A stretch of 64,000 nt of DNA from Desulfobacter hydrogenophilus (GCF_004319545.1 NZ_CP036313.1:4466501-4530500), one strand, 5' to 3'. Positions 8,685 to 17,764 are shown, numbered from the stretch's first letter. Translations and numbers: made by a program. Notes: generated by a model from the letters alone, not told the origin.

Positions 8685-10850
8685 ATGGACAAGATCTGCC
8701 CGGTTCGACAAACCATTCTTTTTTTAACCAACCTGATCGGCCCCAAAGGACTGTCCGACCCAAAAGGCCGGCGGATTTCCGAACAAATCCTTAATCTGGT
8801 CGAAGAGATAGCCGAAGGCACGGCAGGAGAGGATCATCTGTCCGCCATTGAAACCCTGGTCAAAGAGTATAATAATCCCCGCAGTCCGGAACAGACCCGG
8901 CAGGCAGGCAGGACCATTCAAGGGCTTCTGACCGATAACCGAGAAATATTTATCAACCATATTCAGACCCGGAACTGTCCGACCCACGACTGCGGAAAAC
9001 TTGCACCCTCCCCCTGCCAGATGGCATGTCCCGCCGGGATTGACATCCCCACATACCTTGCGCTTATCGCCCAGGGAAAGGATGCCGAAGCTATTGAGGT
9101 GATTAGACGGGACAATCCGTTGCCATGGGTATGCGGCCTGATCTGTACCCGGCCCTGTGAAATGATGTGTGTCAGGGCCAGGATCGACAAGGCTATCTCC
9201 ATTAAATTTCTAAAAGCATTTGCTGCCGAACGCGCCATGTCTGAGCGGGCCTATACCAATCCAACCCCCAAGCCGGCCAACGGCAAAAAGGTATGTGTGG
9301 TAGGCGCAGGCCCGGGCGGTCTTTCCTGCGCATATTATCTGGCGCTCATGGGCTATGGCGTCAGGATCATCGAGGCGTTGCCCGTGCCCGGCGGCATGCT
9401 CATGGTGGGTATTCCCCGGTATCGCCTGCCAGGGGAAGTCATTGACCGGGAAGTGGCCATGATTGAAGACCTGGGCGTAGAAATCCAGTATAATACGCGG
9501 TTCGGCAAAGATGTCACCAAGGAGGAACTTGACCGGGAGGGATTTGAGGCCTATTGCATTGCCATTGGTGCCCATAAGGCATGGACCTTGAGTATTGAGG
9601 GGGAAAAAGATTTTCCCAAAGTCATTGAAGCGGTCCGTTTTCTAAGGGAAGTTGCCCTGGGCGATCACCACTGTCCTGGAAAAAATGTGGTGGTGGTGGG
9701 CGGTGGCAACGTGGCCATTGATGCGGCCCGCACCAGCCTGCGCCTGGGCGCCGAGCGCGTCACCATTGCCTATAGACGGACCCGGGATCAGATGCCTGCT
9801 GATGAGGAAGAGGTGGAACAGGCTGAAGAGGAAGGCATTGAGTTCTCTTTTCTGACCATTCCCGCCGCAGTAAAGGGCGAAGGGCAAAATATTCATGCCC
9901 TTTCATGTATTAAGGCAGAACTAAAAGCAAAAAAAGGCTCCGACCGCCTGGCACCGGTTCCCATTGAAGGCGGGGAGTTTGAGATCCGGGCAGATGTCGT
10001 GATCTCCGCCATTGGTCAGTTTGTGGACAACGAAGGTATGGAAGCGTTTACCGGCATCAACTGGACCCGCCGGGGCACCATTGATGTCAATCACGCCGGA
10101 ATGGAAACGGCCCAGCCAGGCGTCTTTGCCGCCGGAGACGCGGTCTCCGGCCCTGCCACAGTGATCGAAGCCATTGGCGGCGGCAAACGGGCTGCTGACG
10201 CCATTGACCGCTATCTTCACGGAATTCCCCAGCCTCGCGCCCCCAGATGGCCGGTACGCCACAAGACTGAACCCGTTATTGAGATGACAGCTCACCGGAA
10301 AATGACCATTAAACCGCCGGAAATGCCCATGCTTAACCTCTATCGGCGCAGAACCACCTTCCAGCAGGTGGAACTGGGGTATGAGGAAGCCGATGTCCGC
10401 CAGGAGGCTGCCCGGTGCCTGCGCTGTGATATCTGCCGGCGCTGCGGCAAATGCGTAGATATCTGCCGGGATAAAATGGGGATCAATGCCCTGAAGTTGG
10501 GATACCTTGATTTTGATAAAAGCGGTCCCACCGATTTCAGGGTCACGGCGGAAAACTGCATCACCTGCGGGGCATGTGCGGCCAATTGTGAAAATAATGC
10601 ATTAAAAATTGATGAAAAAGATGGTCAGCGAAGGCTTTTGCTGTGCGGCACCATCCTGAACAGTCAGACTATACAGTATTGTGAATCCTGCGGTGCAAAA
10701 CTTGGCTCCGTGGAATATACCCGTTTTATTGCCAGAAAAACCAGAAGCCTGACACAAGCCACGGAAACGCGGCTGCTTTGTAATAACTGCCTGCGCCAAA
10801 AAACTGCGATTTCCAACGCCGCAAACAGCGGCGCTTTACCCATCGTTTAA
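8685..10850 (+). CDS. GltD-like NAD(P)H/FAD oxidoreductase with extra iron-sulfur domains
   Basis: 721 residues. Order: an N-terminal ~100-residue helical segment; the GltD/NfnB-type cysteine domain (CQMACPAGIDIPTYL ... NPLPWVCGLICTRPCEMMC); an FAD motif GAGPGGLSCAYYLA (about 206); an NAD(P) motif VVGGGNVAIDAARTSLRLGA (about 337); the GDAVSGPATVIEAIGGG flavin motif; two C-terminal 4Fe-4S sets (CDICRRCGKCVDIC and CITCGACAANC, about 579-635); and a terminal CESCG...CNNC zinc-ribbon-like tail (about 667-702). The family oxidises NAD(P)H and passes electrons through FAD to iron-sulfur clusters. Here it would link pyridine nucleotide to the molybdoenzyme. The start at 8685 follows AAGGAG. It is larger than GltD (about 470 residues) because of the additional domains at both ends. 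Confidence 0.88.
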   Translation: MDKICPVRQTILFLTNLIGPKGLSDPKGRRISEQILNLVEEIAEGTAGEDHLSAIETLVKEYNNPRSPEQTRQAGRTIQGLLTDNREIFINHIQTRNCPTHDCGKLAPSPCQMACPAGIDIPTYLALIAQGKDAEAIEVIRRDNPLPWVCGLICTRPCEMMCVRARIDKAISIKFLKAFAAERAMSERAYTNPTPKPANGKKVCVVGAGPGGLSCAYYLALMGYGVRIIEALPVPGGMLMVGIPRYRLPGEVIDREVAMIEDLGVEIQYNTRFGKDVTKEELDREGFEAYCIAIGAHKAWTLSIEGEKDFPKVIEAVRFLREVALGDHHCPGKNVVVVGGGNVAIDAARTSLRLGAERVTIAYRRTRDQMPADEEEVEQAEEEGIEFSFLTIPAAVKGEGQNIHALSCIKAELKAKKGSDRLAPVPIEGGEFEIRADVVISAIGQFVDNEGMEAFTGINWTRRGTIDVNHAGMETAQPGVFAAGDAVSGPATVIEAIGGGKRAADAIDRYLHGIPQPRAPRWPVRHKTEPVIEMTAHRKMTIKPPEMPMLNLYRRRTTFQQVELGYEEADVRQEAARCLRCDICRRCGKCVDICRDKMGINALKLGYLDFDKSGPTDFRVTAENCITCGACAANCENNALKIDEKDGQRRLLLCGTILNSQTIQYCESCGAKLGSVEYTRFIARKTRSLTQATETRLLCNNCLRQKTAISNAANSGALPIV

Positions 10851-10864
10851 AATAGGAGGCAAAG

Positions 10865-11083
10865 ATGACATTTCAACGGGGAGATAAAATAGAGGTATTC
10901 AAGGCGTCCACGGACGATGCTTGGGAGGACTACATGAATGATTTCATAGGTTGTCATGGATTTATTGTGGACCCGGACACTTCGGTGAACGACCCGGACG
11001 CTCTGGTGGAGGTAAGCCTGGAAGGCAAAGGCACCCACCGGCTTCCACAAGATTGCCTCAAACGATTGGGAGATAAAGCATGA
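10865..11083 (+). CDS. Small protein of the redox operon, function unknown
   Basis: 72 residues, acidic, no Cys motif beyond a single Cys pair far apart, no membrane segment. Its beta-rich look (DKIEVFKAS..., GFIVDP, ALVEVSL, GTHRLPQDCL) suggests a small SH3-like barrel, but I do not recognise the family. A good ribosome binding site (TAGGAGG) precedes the ATG and its stop overlaps the next start (ATGA at 11080-11083), so it is a translated, coupled member of the operon. Confidence 0.7.
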   Translation: MTFQRGDKIEVFKASTDDAWEDYMNDFIGCHGFIVDPDTSVNDPDALVEVSLEGKGTHRLPQDCLKRLGDKA

Positions 11084-11529
11084 AGGTCAACGATTTAATT
11101 AAAGGAGATACAGGTCATTTTCATACGGTGAAAGGCGATCAAACCGTCTTTCATGCCCTGCAGCAGATGTCCGCCTATGGGGTCTCTGCAATAGTAGTAA
11201 TGGCAGATGAAATGCCAGTGGGCATTTTCACGGAAAGGGATCTGATCCGCTGCCAGATCCTGTTTCCTGACAAACAAATCGACCAGGTAACCATTGACAA
11301 GGTGATGACATCCAAACTGATTGTGGCAGAACCACAGGATTCAGTGGATGCAGCCATGGCCATGATGATCAAAGCACGGATTCGTCATCTGCCCGTGGTG
11401 GGCAACAAAAAAATAATTGCATTGATTGCGCTGGAAGACCTTGTCAAGGCCCATGTGGGGGCATTAACCCAGGAACTTCACTATCTGAAAGATTATATAA
11501 CCGACCTCCAGGATGCGGTCCATGATTGA
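11080..11529 (+). CDS. CBS-domain pair protein
   Basis: 149 residues containing two CBS motifs (GVSAIVVMADEMPVGIFTER followed by DLI, and RIRHLPVVGNKKIIALIALE followed by DLV), which together form a Bateman module, plus a short C-terminal helix. Such modules bind adenine nucleotides and act as energy sensors. As a stand-alone protein inside a redox operon it may regulate the complex allosterically; this is inference from context. It starts inside the stop of the preceding gene and ends 8 bases into the next gene. Confidence 0.85.
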   Translation: MKVNDLIKGDTGHFHTVKGDQTVFHALQQMSAYGVSAIVVMADEMPVGIFTERDLIRCQILFPDKQIDQVTIDKVMTSKLIVAEPQDSVDAAMAMMIKARIRHLPVVGNKKIIALIALEDLVKAHVGALTQELHYLKDYITDLQDAVHD

Positions 11530-12283
11530 GATTAGTATTAACGGGCAAACAGTAGCGGCAAAGGAAGGTGACACTGTTTTGAAAACCGCACGGGCACACG
11601 GAATTCCCATTCCCTACCTATGCTTTCATCCGGCACTCAAGCCGTCTGGGGCATGCCGTCTTTGTGGTGTGGAAACCGGTCGGGCTTCAGGAAAAAAAGT
11701 GGTGATGCTCTCCTGTATTCTCAAGGTCAAACCCGGACTTGAAATCAGGACCGAATCGGATCTGGTGACTGCCCACAGGCAAAAGGCCTTTGACAGGTTG
11801 CTGTCCATGGCACCGGACTCGGTACGAATCCGGGAACTGGCTGAAAAATTTAATGTGCCGGTGGTACCAAAGCCGGATGGTTGCATCCGCTGCAGGCTTT
11901 GTGTGCGGGTCTGTAACGACATAATAGGCGCAAGGGCCATTGCCATGATCAAAACTGAAACCGGTAGCCATGTGGGGCCGGGTGACGGTACCTGCATCGG
12001 CTGCGGCACCTGTGCCAATCTCTGTCCCACCCAATTTATAACCGTCAAGGACCAGGACAATGTCAGAACCGTTTCCATTGGTGACAAAGTTTTAAGCCGC
12101 CTGCCCCTTGTACGATGTGAAGCCTGCGGCAGACAGTATGCAACTGCGCAGTTTCTGGCCCATGTGGATGATAATACAGGCGATCACATCCATGCCGCCG
12201 GAATAGGTCATCATTTTTGTCCGTCATGCACCAAAATGATGTCCCGTCGAGCACGTACGGAAAATGCGCATTTAAGAAAATAA
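11522..12283 (+). CDS. 2Fe-2S / 4Fe-4S subunit, NuoG N-terminus-like
   Basis: About 253 residues from ATG 11522 (AGGA at 11509-11512); an in-frame ATG at 11513 is less well placed. Order: a plant-type [2Fe-2S] domain (LCFHPALKPSGACRLCG ... LSC), a NuoG-type linker, two [4Fe-4S] sets (CIRCRLCVRVC and CIGCGTCANLC), then a C-terminal CEACG...CPSC ribbon resembling the tail of the GltD-like subunit at 8685. The first three parts match the N-terminus of NuoG/HndD/HydA-type subunits that collect electrons from NADH-linked flavoproteins. It is probably the relay between flavoprotein and molybdoenzyme modules. It overlaps the CBS gene by 8 bases. Confidence 0.82.
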   Translation: MIEISINGQTVAAKEGDTVLKTARAHGIPIPYLCFHPALKPSGACRLCGVETGRASGKKVVMLSCILKVKPGLEIRTESDLVTAHRQKAFDRLLSMAPDSVRIRELAEKFNVPVVPKPDGCIRCRLCVRVCNDIIGARAIAMIKTETGSHVGPGDGTCIGCGTCANLCPTQFITVKDQDNVRTVSIGDKVLSRLPLVRCEACGRQYATAQFLAHVDDNTGDHIHAAGIGHHFCPSCTKMMSRRARTENAHLRK

Positions 12284-12383
12284 TTTAAGGTTCTGATGCA
12301 CGACCTTCACGCGTCCGCACCGGCAAGATATTGACCCAGAGTTTCCGACAAGTTCGGATATTACCATGTTAAGGAGAAAATGA

Positions 12384-13526
12384 ATGAAATTGAAGTTTAA
12401 GTGGTTTTTGTTGTTTTTGACGGCAGCAGCACTGGTGCTGCCGATGATCGCTGCGACGCCTGTTATGGCCGACCCGCTTGCCGATGCCATTGCAGCAGTG
12501 CCCCAGGGCACGGGACCGGGACAGATTGATCCGTCTGCTTCGGCAGGCATTTTCGGCATTCCGGGAGCACCGTCTCCGGGTTTGTTACTCTGTTTTTGTT
12601 GGGCTGTCTGGGTGGGCTGGATTTTCTCAACCATAGGCGCGTTTGGTGGGGTTATGGCCGGCGTGGGTCATATTTCCATTTACGGGATGGGGCCTTATGC
12701 CAAAACATTTAAAGATACCTCACCCGCCATCAACAAGATACTCACCGACAGCATCCGCGTTTCCAACCAGTGGTTGGGTGGGTTGTCCGCACTTGTCTCC
12801 ACCATAAACTACGGCAGACAAAAACGTCTGGTGACCTCTCTGGGTATTTTCATGGGTATCGGTGCACTTTTTGCCACGTTTCTGGTGGTATTTACCACGG
12901 CCGGAAAGGTAAGTTTTTCACAGTACCAGGGCTGGTTCGGACTATGTGTGTTCCTGATTTTTACCTTTATGGTCTATGAAATGTCTCCCAAGGGCCAGGC
13001 CTCAAAAACAGCAGCCAAGGCCGCTGCCAAGGCATTTGAAGATACGGTCAAAAATAAGGGTTCCATTGAAGGCCAGGGGGTAAAAATCCTAAACTGGAGC
13101 ATTACCAAAGCCGAAGTTTCTTTTTTCGGCCAAAAATTTTCATTCAACCCTATTTGGGCCTTTATCGGGGGATTTTGTATCTCTGCACTGGCCTCCTTCA
13201 TCGGTGTAGGCGGCGGCTTCCTTTACGTGCCTTTTTTGACCAGTGTTGTGGGGCTTCCCATGTACGTTGTTGCCGGCACTTCATCTGTGGCTGTTCTCAT
13301 CGGAATGTTTTTTTCCATTTTCAATTTCATGGTGCTCAAAGGGGTTGTGGTTTACTGGCCCATGATCGGCGTTGAACTTGTGGGCGTATTTGTTGGATCC
13401 ATGATCGGACCCAGAACCGGAAAGTACATTCCTGAAAAGGCTTTAAAATGGCTTTTCCTGATATTGGCGTTCTACATCGGCATCCGCTATACACTGAGAG
13501 GTTTTTTCGGTATTCCAGTCCCTTAG
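12384..13526 (+). CDS. TauE/SafE-family sulfite/anion exporter-like membrane protein
   Basis: 380 residues with an N-terminal hydrophobic segment (possibly a cleaved signal: FLLFLTAAALVLPMIAATPVMA) and multiple membrane helices. Two glycine-rich repeats are typical of TauE/SafE: FSTIGAFGGVMAGVGHISIY and SFIGVGGGFLYVPFLTSVVG. The family exports small sulfur-containing or organic anions, for example sulfite or sulfoacetate. In sulfate reducers such genes often neighbour sulfur-metabolism genes. The two halves are separated by a cytoplasmic loop of about 80 residues rich in Lys and Ala. Its position in the operon hints that the molybdoenzyme's substrate or product is an anion that crosses the membrane, which is inference. 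AAGGAG precedes the start. Confidence 0.82.
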   Translation: MKLKFKWFLLFLTAAALVLPMIAATPVMADPLADAIAAVPQGTGPGQIDPSASAGIFGIPGAPSPGLLLCFCWAVWVGWIFSTIGAFGGVMAGVGHISIYGMGPYAKTFKDTSPAINKILTDSIRVSNQWLGGLSALVSTINYGRQKRLVTSLGIFMGIGALFATFLVVFTTAGKVSFSQYQGWFGLCVFLIFTFMVYEMSPKGQASKTAAKAAAKAFEDTVKNKGSIEGQGVKILNWSITKAEVSFFGQKFSFNPIWAFIGGFCISALASFIGVGGGFLYVPFLTSVVGLPMYVVAGTSSVAVLIGMFFSIFNFMVLKGVVVYWPMIGVELVGVFVGSMIGPRTGKYIPEKALKWLFLILAFYIGIRYTLRGFFGIPVP

Positions 13527-13545
13527 GATACTATTAATAATGTCT

Positions 13546-13573
13546 GGCAGGCGGCCCCCAATGGTCGCCTGCC
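13546..13573 (+). other. Intercistronic hairpin
   Basis: GGCAGGCGGCC / GGTCGCCTGCC, an 11-bp stem with one mismatch and a 6-base loop, between the exporter gene and the gene at 13602. No T-run follows, so it is more likely a transcript-stabilising or processing hairpin than a full terminator. Confidence 0.55.
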
Positions 13574-13601
13574 GGAAAACGTAAATCAAAAGGAATAAAA
13601 A

Positions 13602-14153
13602 ATGGTCAACGGATTTGATCAGTTCTACTACGCTATTGACAACTATATTATTTTTTTTTACCGGATGACGGGCATTAGTATGGTTGATTATATGATCGGG
13701 ACGTTCTGCTTTTCCCTTATTGCCGTCCTTTTGGGAGAATTGACCATTTCACTTGCTATAAAGGTCAACACCCCTTATCTTACCGGCCTCTCCCACCGAA
13801 TGAAAGAAAAGGAAACGCTTTCCATTAAGGCCTATGAAACAGGAGACATGGCCGGATACAAAGCGCTGAATAAAGAGGCCACAGATGCTTGGGGACGCAA
13901 ATTTTTTGCCATGCTGGCTCATTCGGCCGCCATCCTCTGGCCCGTACCCTTTGCCCTGGGCTGGATGCAGACACGATTTGCCGGTATTGATTTTCCCATT
14001 GCTTTTCCGTTCTCCATAGTTACAGATTCTGTGGGCTATACATTTTCGTTCTTCCCCATTTATATTCTGGCACGAATCGTTTTCGGAAAACTTAGGCCCC
14101 ATCTACCCTATTTCGCTTCAGTTCACAGGAAGCTGACCGAAATGTCAGCCTGA
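13602..14153 (+). CDS. Membrane protein of the redox operon, possibly Oxa1-superfamily (DUF106-like) topology
   Basis: 183 residues. A hydrophobic segment at about 30-55 (YMIGTFCFSLIAVLLGELTI) is followed by a charged helical stretch of about 50 residues (HRMKEKETLSIKAYETGDMA and on), then two further hydrophobic segments (about 107-125 and 145-165). One TM, a cytoplasmic coiled stretch and two TMs is the layout of archaeal DUF106 and eukaryotic EMC3/TMCO1, relatives of YidC. I cannot confirm homology by eye. It lies 75 bases after the exporter gene and an AAGGAA motif precedes the start. It is probably the last gene of the operon. Confidence 0.6.
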   Translation: MVNGFDQFYYAIDNYIIFFYRMTGISMVDYMIGTFCFSLIAVLLGELTISLAIKVNTPYLTGLSHRMKEKETLSIKAYETGDMAGYKALNKEATDAWGRKFFAMLAHSAAILWPVPFALGWMQTRFAGIDFPIAFPFSIVTDSVGYTFSFFPIYILARIVFGKLRPHLPYFASVHRKLTEMSA

Positions 14154-14251
14154 ATCCCAAAAATTATACTTATAAGGAAGGCGTTTCGCCAGATTCCGGA
14201 ACGAATTTCCCATTGAAACCCCAATAATTGGTTTCTATAATAAAAATATTA

Positions 14252-14344
14252 TATGAAAGTCTGTGTAAGCGACACAGATCTTTCAACTTTCGTTGGGGCT
14301 GAGCCTGGGTGTCGATAGATCAAGTCAGCCCATCGCTGTTATAC
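14252..14344 (-). repeat. Composite repeat, modules A and B (copy 2)
   Basis: Plus-strand bases 14252-14288 contain the inverted pair GAAAGTCTGTGT / ACACAGATCTTTC (module A). Bases 14297-14344 are module B in reverse orientation, ending GTCAGCCCATCGCTGTTAT. Compare 53755-53850, where A and B appear in the opposite order. It lies upstream of the gene at 14370. Confidence 0.7.
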
Positions 14345-14369
14345 AAAAACCTATTGAGGAAATAAAACC

Positions 14370-14846
14370 GTGAAACATCTTAATCGCAGGGTACTGATGG
14401 TTCTGGTATATCTTCTCCTGGGATTGCCCGGGAATTTGTACGCGCTGCAGTTTCATTCAAGTTCTGAAGGGATCATTACCCACCAGATCGGACACCTGTT
14501 TTTTCTTTTCTCAATGGTTGTGCTTATATTCATCATCAGTGGCAAGGGATTGACTATACACAAAGGATGGCGCCTGATACAATTTTCAGCATTTTTTTTT
14601 ATCCTCTGGAACGGCTGCGCCCTTGCTGCTCATTTCCTGGACAACCAGATCTATGCGGTCAGTATAGAGCAACTCGCCAATGGGTATGCCAGAATCCAGA
14701 CCCAGAACAATTCAAGCCTGCTGGGCTGGTTATATTACGGCCTTAAACTGGACCATTTGCTATGCGTTCCGGCTATGTTTCTGATGTACAAGGGGCTTTC
14801 CTGCCTGGTGGACGAACAAAAAGCCGGACAAGGACAAAATCCATGA
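14370..14846 (+). CDS. Membrane protein encoded with a two-component system
   Basis: 158 residues with an N-terminal signal or anchor (LMVLVYLLLGLPGNLYA), two clear hydrophobic segments (LFFLFSMVVLIFIISG and FSAFFFILWNGCALAAHFL) and a weaker third (LDHLLCVPAMFLMYKGL). It is not a family I recognise. Its stop overlaps the start of the histidine kinase gene (ATGA), so the two are translated together; it may be an accessory sensor for the kinase. The region upstream carries a composite repeat. Confidence 0.65.
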   Translation: MKHLNRRVLMVLVYLLLGLPGNLYALQFHSSSEGIITHQIGHLFFLFSMVVLIFIISGKGLTIHKGWRLIQFSAFFFILWNGCALAAHFLDNQIYAVSIEQLANGYARIQTQNNSSLLGWLYYGLKLDHLLCVPAMFLMYKGLSCLVDEQKAGQGQNP

Positions 14847-16351
14847 TTACCCCATATCTACCCATGGTGGTGATAGATATTATAGGCTCCTTTGCCATGG
14901 TAGTGCTCTCCCTTCTATGCTGCTACAAGGCCAAAATTTTAAGGGAAACCGACCAGGATAATGCGTTGTTTCTTTATCTTGTCTGGATCTCCACAGGATT
15001 TATGATCTTTAGCGTATCACGATCCTTTGGCCATATCCTGCGGCAATTTCTGATTTTAACGTCCCATACCGACACCTGGCAGATGATCGCGGCCTTTTCC
15101 GGCAGTATCAACACAATCTCTTTCATGTTGGTAAGCCTGATCACCCTGTTTTTCAACCAGAGCTGGAAGATCAACGAAAAGATTCTGACGTCCCGAAAAA
15201 AACTGGAAATTACTCATGGTCAGCTTTTAAGTTTAAACCAGACTCTGGAACAAAAAGTGGTTGAACGTACGGAAATGCTCACAACTTCCGAACATAAGGC
15301 CCGACGCATTTTTGAATACTCTTTGGACACCATTTTAGTAACCGATGCCCATTTCAAAATCCAGGAAATTAACAACGCCGGCATCGCCCTGACAGGATAC
15401 AAAAAGGAACAGATGCTGGAACAGAACATGGGACTAATGGATTTTATCGCCCATGCCCAGGACTGGGAGCATATTTTAACACATTTAAATACCAACGAAT
15501 ATGTCCTCAACGAAGAGTGCGAGTTTTTAAAATCAGATAATATGGAGATCCGGGTAATGATCACCGGCGGCGTCGATTACGGCGCGTTCGGTTGTGCTAA
15601 AACCTTTCATTTTATCATCAAGGATATTAACGAAAAAAAACAGATGGAGCAGCAGATCGCCCAAGCCGACAAATTAGCGGCTATAGGTGAACTATCCGCA
15701 GGTGTGGCCCATGAAATCAATAACCCTTTGGGCATCATTCTTGGCTACACCCAGCTTATGCTCAAAGAGTCGTCCGAATTTGAAGAAGATTTGAAAATCA
15801 TCGAAAAACACGTAAAAAATTGCCGGAACGTCGTCAGTAACCTGCTCTCCTTTTCAAGAAAGGGTTCCAGGGAAGTGAAAAACGTTGATATTCATAAAGA
15901 GTTACACGGTGTAGTCAATTTCCTAAAAAATCATTCTGATTTCAGAAACGTTAAAATACAGCTCAATTTGTGGGAAAATGAACGCCTCTGGGTCCAGGGC
16001 AATGCCCAGGAACTAACCCAGGTGGTTTTAAACCTGATGATCAATGCCTGCCACGCCATTAAGGATAACTCGGACGGTTTCATAGAACTCGTGACCCAAA
16101 AAGAGAAGGCCCATATGCTCATTCATGTCCGAGATAACGGCACCGGCATTTCCAAACACCATATGCCCCGGATTTTCGATCCCTTTTTCACCACCAAACC
16201 TGTGGGTCAGGGCACAGGGTTAGGCCTTTCCGTGGGATACGGCATTATCCGTCACCACCAGGGGAAGATCATGGCTGCAAACCGGAAAAGCCAGGGTGCG
16301 CAATTCACCATCCGGTTGCCCCTTTTGAACATCAACAGCAATGAGGAATAA
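14843..16351 (+). CDS. PAS sensor histidine kinase
   Basis: 502 residues from ATG 14843, which forms an ATGA overlap with the preceding stop; an in-frame ATG at 14762 lies deep in the previous gene and is less likely. Order: two or three N-terminal membrane helices (about 1-110), a coiled-coil linker, a PAS domain (about 155-270), HisKA with phospho-acceptor His about 290 (SAGVAHEINNPLG), and HATPase_c with N-box LNLMINACHAI, G1 VRDNGTGI and G2 GQGTGLGLSVGYGII. It is followed 3 bases later by its likely cognate response regulator. The signal is unknown. Its position directly after the redox operon makes that operon a possible target. Confidence 0.9.
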   Translation: MITPYLPMVVIDIIGSFAMVVLSLLCCYKAKILRETDQDNALFLYLVWISTGFMIFSVSRSFGHILRQFLILTSHTDTWQMIAAFSGSINTISFMLVSLITLFFNQSWKINEKILTSRKKLEITHGQLLSLNQTLEQKVVERTEMLTTSEHKARRIFEYSLDTILVTDAHFKIQEINNAGIALTGYKKEQMLEQNMGLMDFIAHAQDWEHILTHLNTNEYVLNEECEFLKSDNMEIRVMITGGVDYGAFGCAKTFHFIIKDINEKKQMEQQIAQADKLAAIGELSAGVAHEINNPLGIILGYTQLMLKESSEFEEDLKIIEKHVKNCRNVVSNLLSFSRKGSREVKNVDIHKELHGVVNFLKNHSDFRNVKIQLNLWENERLWVQGNAQELTQVVLNLMINACHAIKDNSDGFIELVTQKEKAHMLIHVRDNGTGISKHHMPRIFDPFFTTKPVGQGTGLGLSVGYGIIRHHQGKIMAANRKSQGAQFTIRLPLLNINSNEE

Positions 16352-16354
16352 AAG

Positions 16355-17764
16355 ATGACACCCAATATTCTCGTGGTGGATGATGAAAAGGACATGACCC
16401 GCCTTCTCCAACGCACCCTTGAACCGGAACTGAACTGCCGGGTGACCATGGCTTTCTCCGGTGAAATGGCCCTGAACATCCTTGGACTGGCCGACACGAC
16501 CTTTGATCTTGTCATCAGTGACATCCGCATGCCGGAAATGGATGGGTTTGATCTTCTGGAACAATTGAAACAACGGTATCCGGATCTCACTGTGGTCATG
16601 CTCACCGCTTACGGCAATATCGAATCTGCTGTGACAGCTATTAAAAAAGGCGCTTACGATTTCATTGCCAAGCCCTTTGAGCAGGCTGAAATCATTTTTA
16701 AGATCCGGAAAGCCCTGGAACGCAGCCGACTTATATCCGAAAACCGCCGACTCCAGAAAGCCTGTCAGACCGAATCCCTGCCCTTGATCGGGCAAAGCCC
16801 TGCCATGCATAAAGTGTTTGAAAAAATAGCCTTAATTGCTGACTCTGATGTCACAGTTCTGATCACCGGAGAATCCGGAACGGGCAAGGATCTGACAGCA
16901 AGATCCATTCATGCCCTAAGCCCCCGAAAAAATAAACCATATATCCCAATCAACTGCCCCACCATCCCCGAACATATCCTTGAAAGTGAATTATTCGGGT
17001 ATAAAAAAGGCGCATTCACCAATGCATACCGGGACAAAACAGGACTTTTCCAAGAAGCCGACCACGGCACCATTTTCCTGGATGAAATCGGAGATATAGG
17101 CCCCAACATCCAGACCAAGTTGTTAAGGGTGATCCAGGAAAAGGAGGTCAAACCCTTGGGCGACACCCGGGTGGATCATGTGGATGTCAGAATTATCACT
17201 TCTACCAACCAGGATCTGCCGCAAAAAATCAAAGACAAGGAATTCAGGGAAGATTTTTTCTATCGGCTTTCGGTGATCACCATTGAATTGCCGCCGTTAA
17301 GGGATCGGGTGACGGATATCCCGCTGTTGTGCGATCATCTTCTGGTCAAAAACTGTGAAAAATTAAACAAACCGGCCAAGCATTTATCTGAAAACGTGAT
17401 GGATCTTCTCATGAAGCACCCCTGGCCGGGCAATGTCAGAGAACTTGAAAATGTACTTGTCCAGGGGATTCTCTATTCGACCTCAGATACCATCGGCCTG
17501 GCCGATATCCCCATCGATAAAAATGGGCCCAATGACTTTGTTAGCATGAACTTTGGCAAGGATATTGGGCAACTGACCTATAAGGAAGCCAAGGAAAGCA
17601 TCCTGACTCAATTTAACCATAACTACATCGGCGCCATGCTCTCCATGACCAAAGGCAATATCACCCAGGCAGCCAGGCGTTGCGCCATGGATCGCCAGGC
17701 CCTTCAGCAGATCATGAAACGATATGCCATTGATCCTGAAAAATTTCGAAACAAGCCGTCCTGA
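16355..17764 (+). CDS. NtrC-family sigma-54-dependent response regulator
   Basis: 469 residues: receiver domain with phospho-acceptor Asp about 56 (LVISDIRMPEMDG); AAA+ domain with Walker A GESGTGKD (about 171), the sigma-54 contact loop as GAFTNA instead of GAFTGA, Walker B IFLDEIGDIG and the arginine region FREDFFYRLSV; and a C-terminal Fis-type helix-turn-helix (NITQAARRCAMDRQALQQIM). GAFTNA is a known tolerated variant. It activates promoters of the -24/-12 class after phosphorylation by the kinase upstream. I could not identify a convincing -24/-12 site with correct spacing in front of the neighbouring operons. Confidence 0.92.
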   Translation: MTPNILVVDDEKDMTRLLQRTLEPELNCRVTMAFSGEMALNILGLADTTFDLVISDIRMPEMDGFDLLEQLKQRYPDLTVVMLTAYGNIESAVTAIKKGAYDFIAKPFEQAEIIFKIRKALERSRLISENRRLQKACQTESLPLIGQSPAMHKVFEKIALIADSDVTVLITGESGTGKDLTARSIHALSPRKNKPYIPINCPTIPEHILESELFGYKKGAFTNAYRDKTGLFQEADHGTIFLDEIGDIGPNIQTKLLRVIQEKEVKPLGDTRVDHVDVRIITSTNQDLPQKIKDKEFREDFFYRLSVITIELPPLRDRVTDIPLLCDHLLVKNCEKLNKPAKHLSENVMDLLMKHPWPGNVRELENVLVQGILYSTSDTIGLADIPIDKNGPNDFVSMNFGKDIGQLTYKEAKESILTQFNHNYIGAMLSMTKGNITQAARRCAMDRQALQQIMKRYAIDPEKFRNKPS

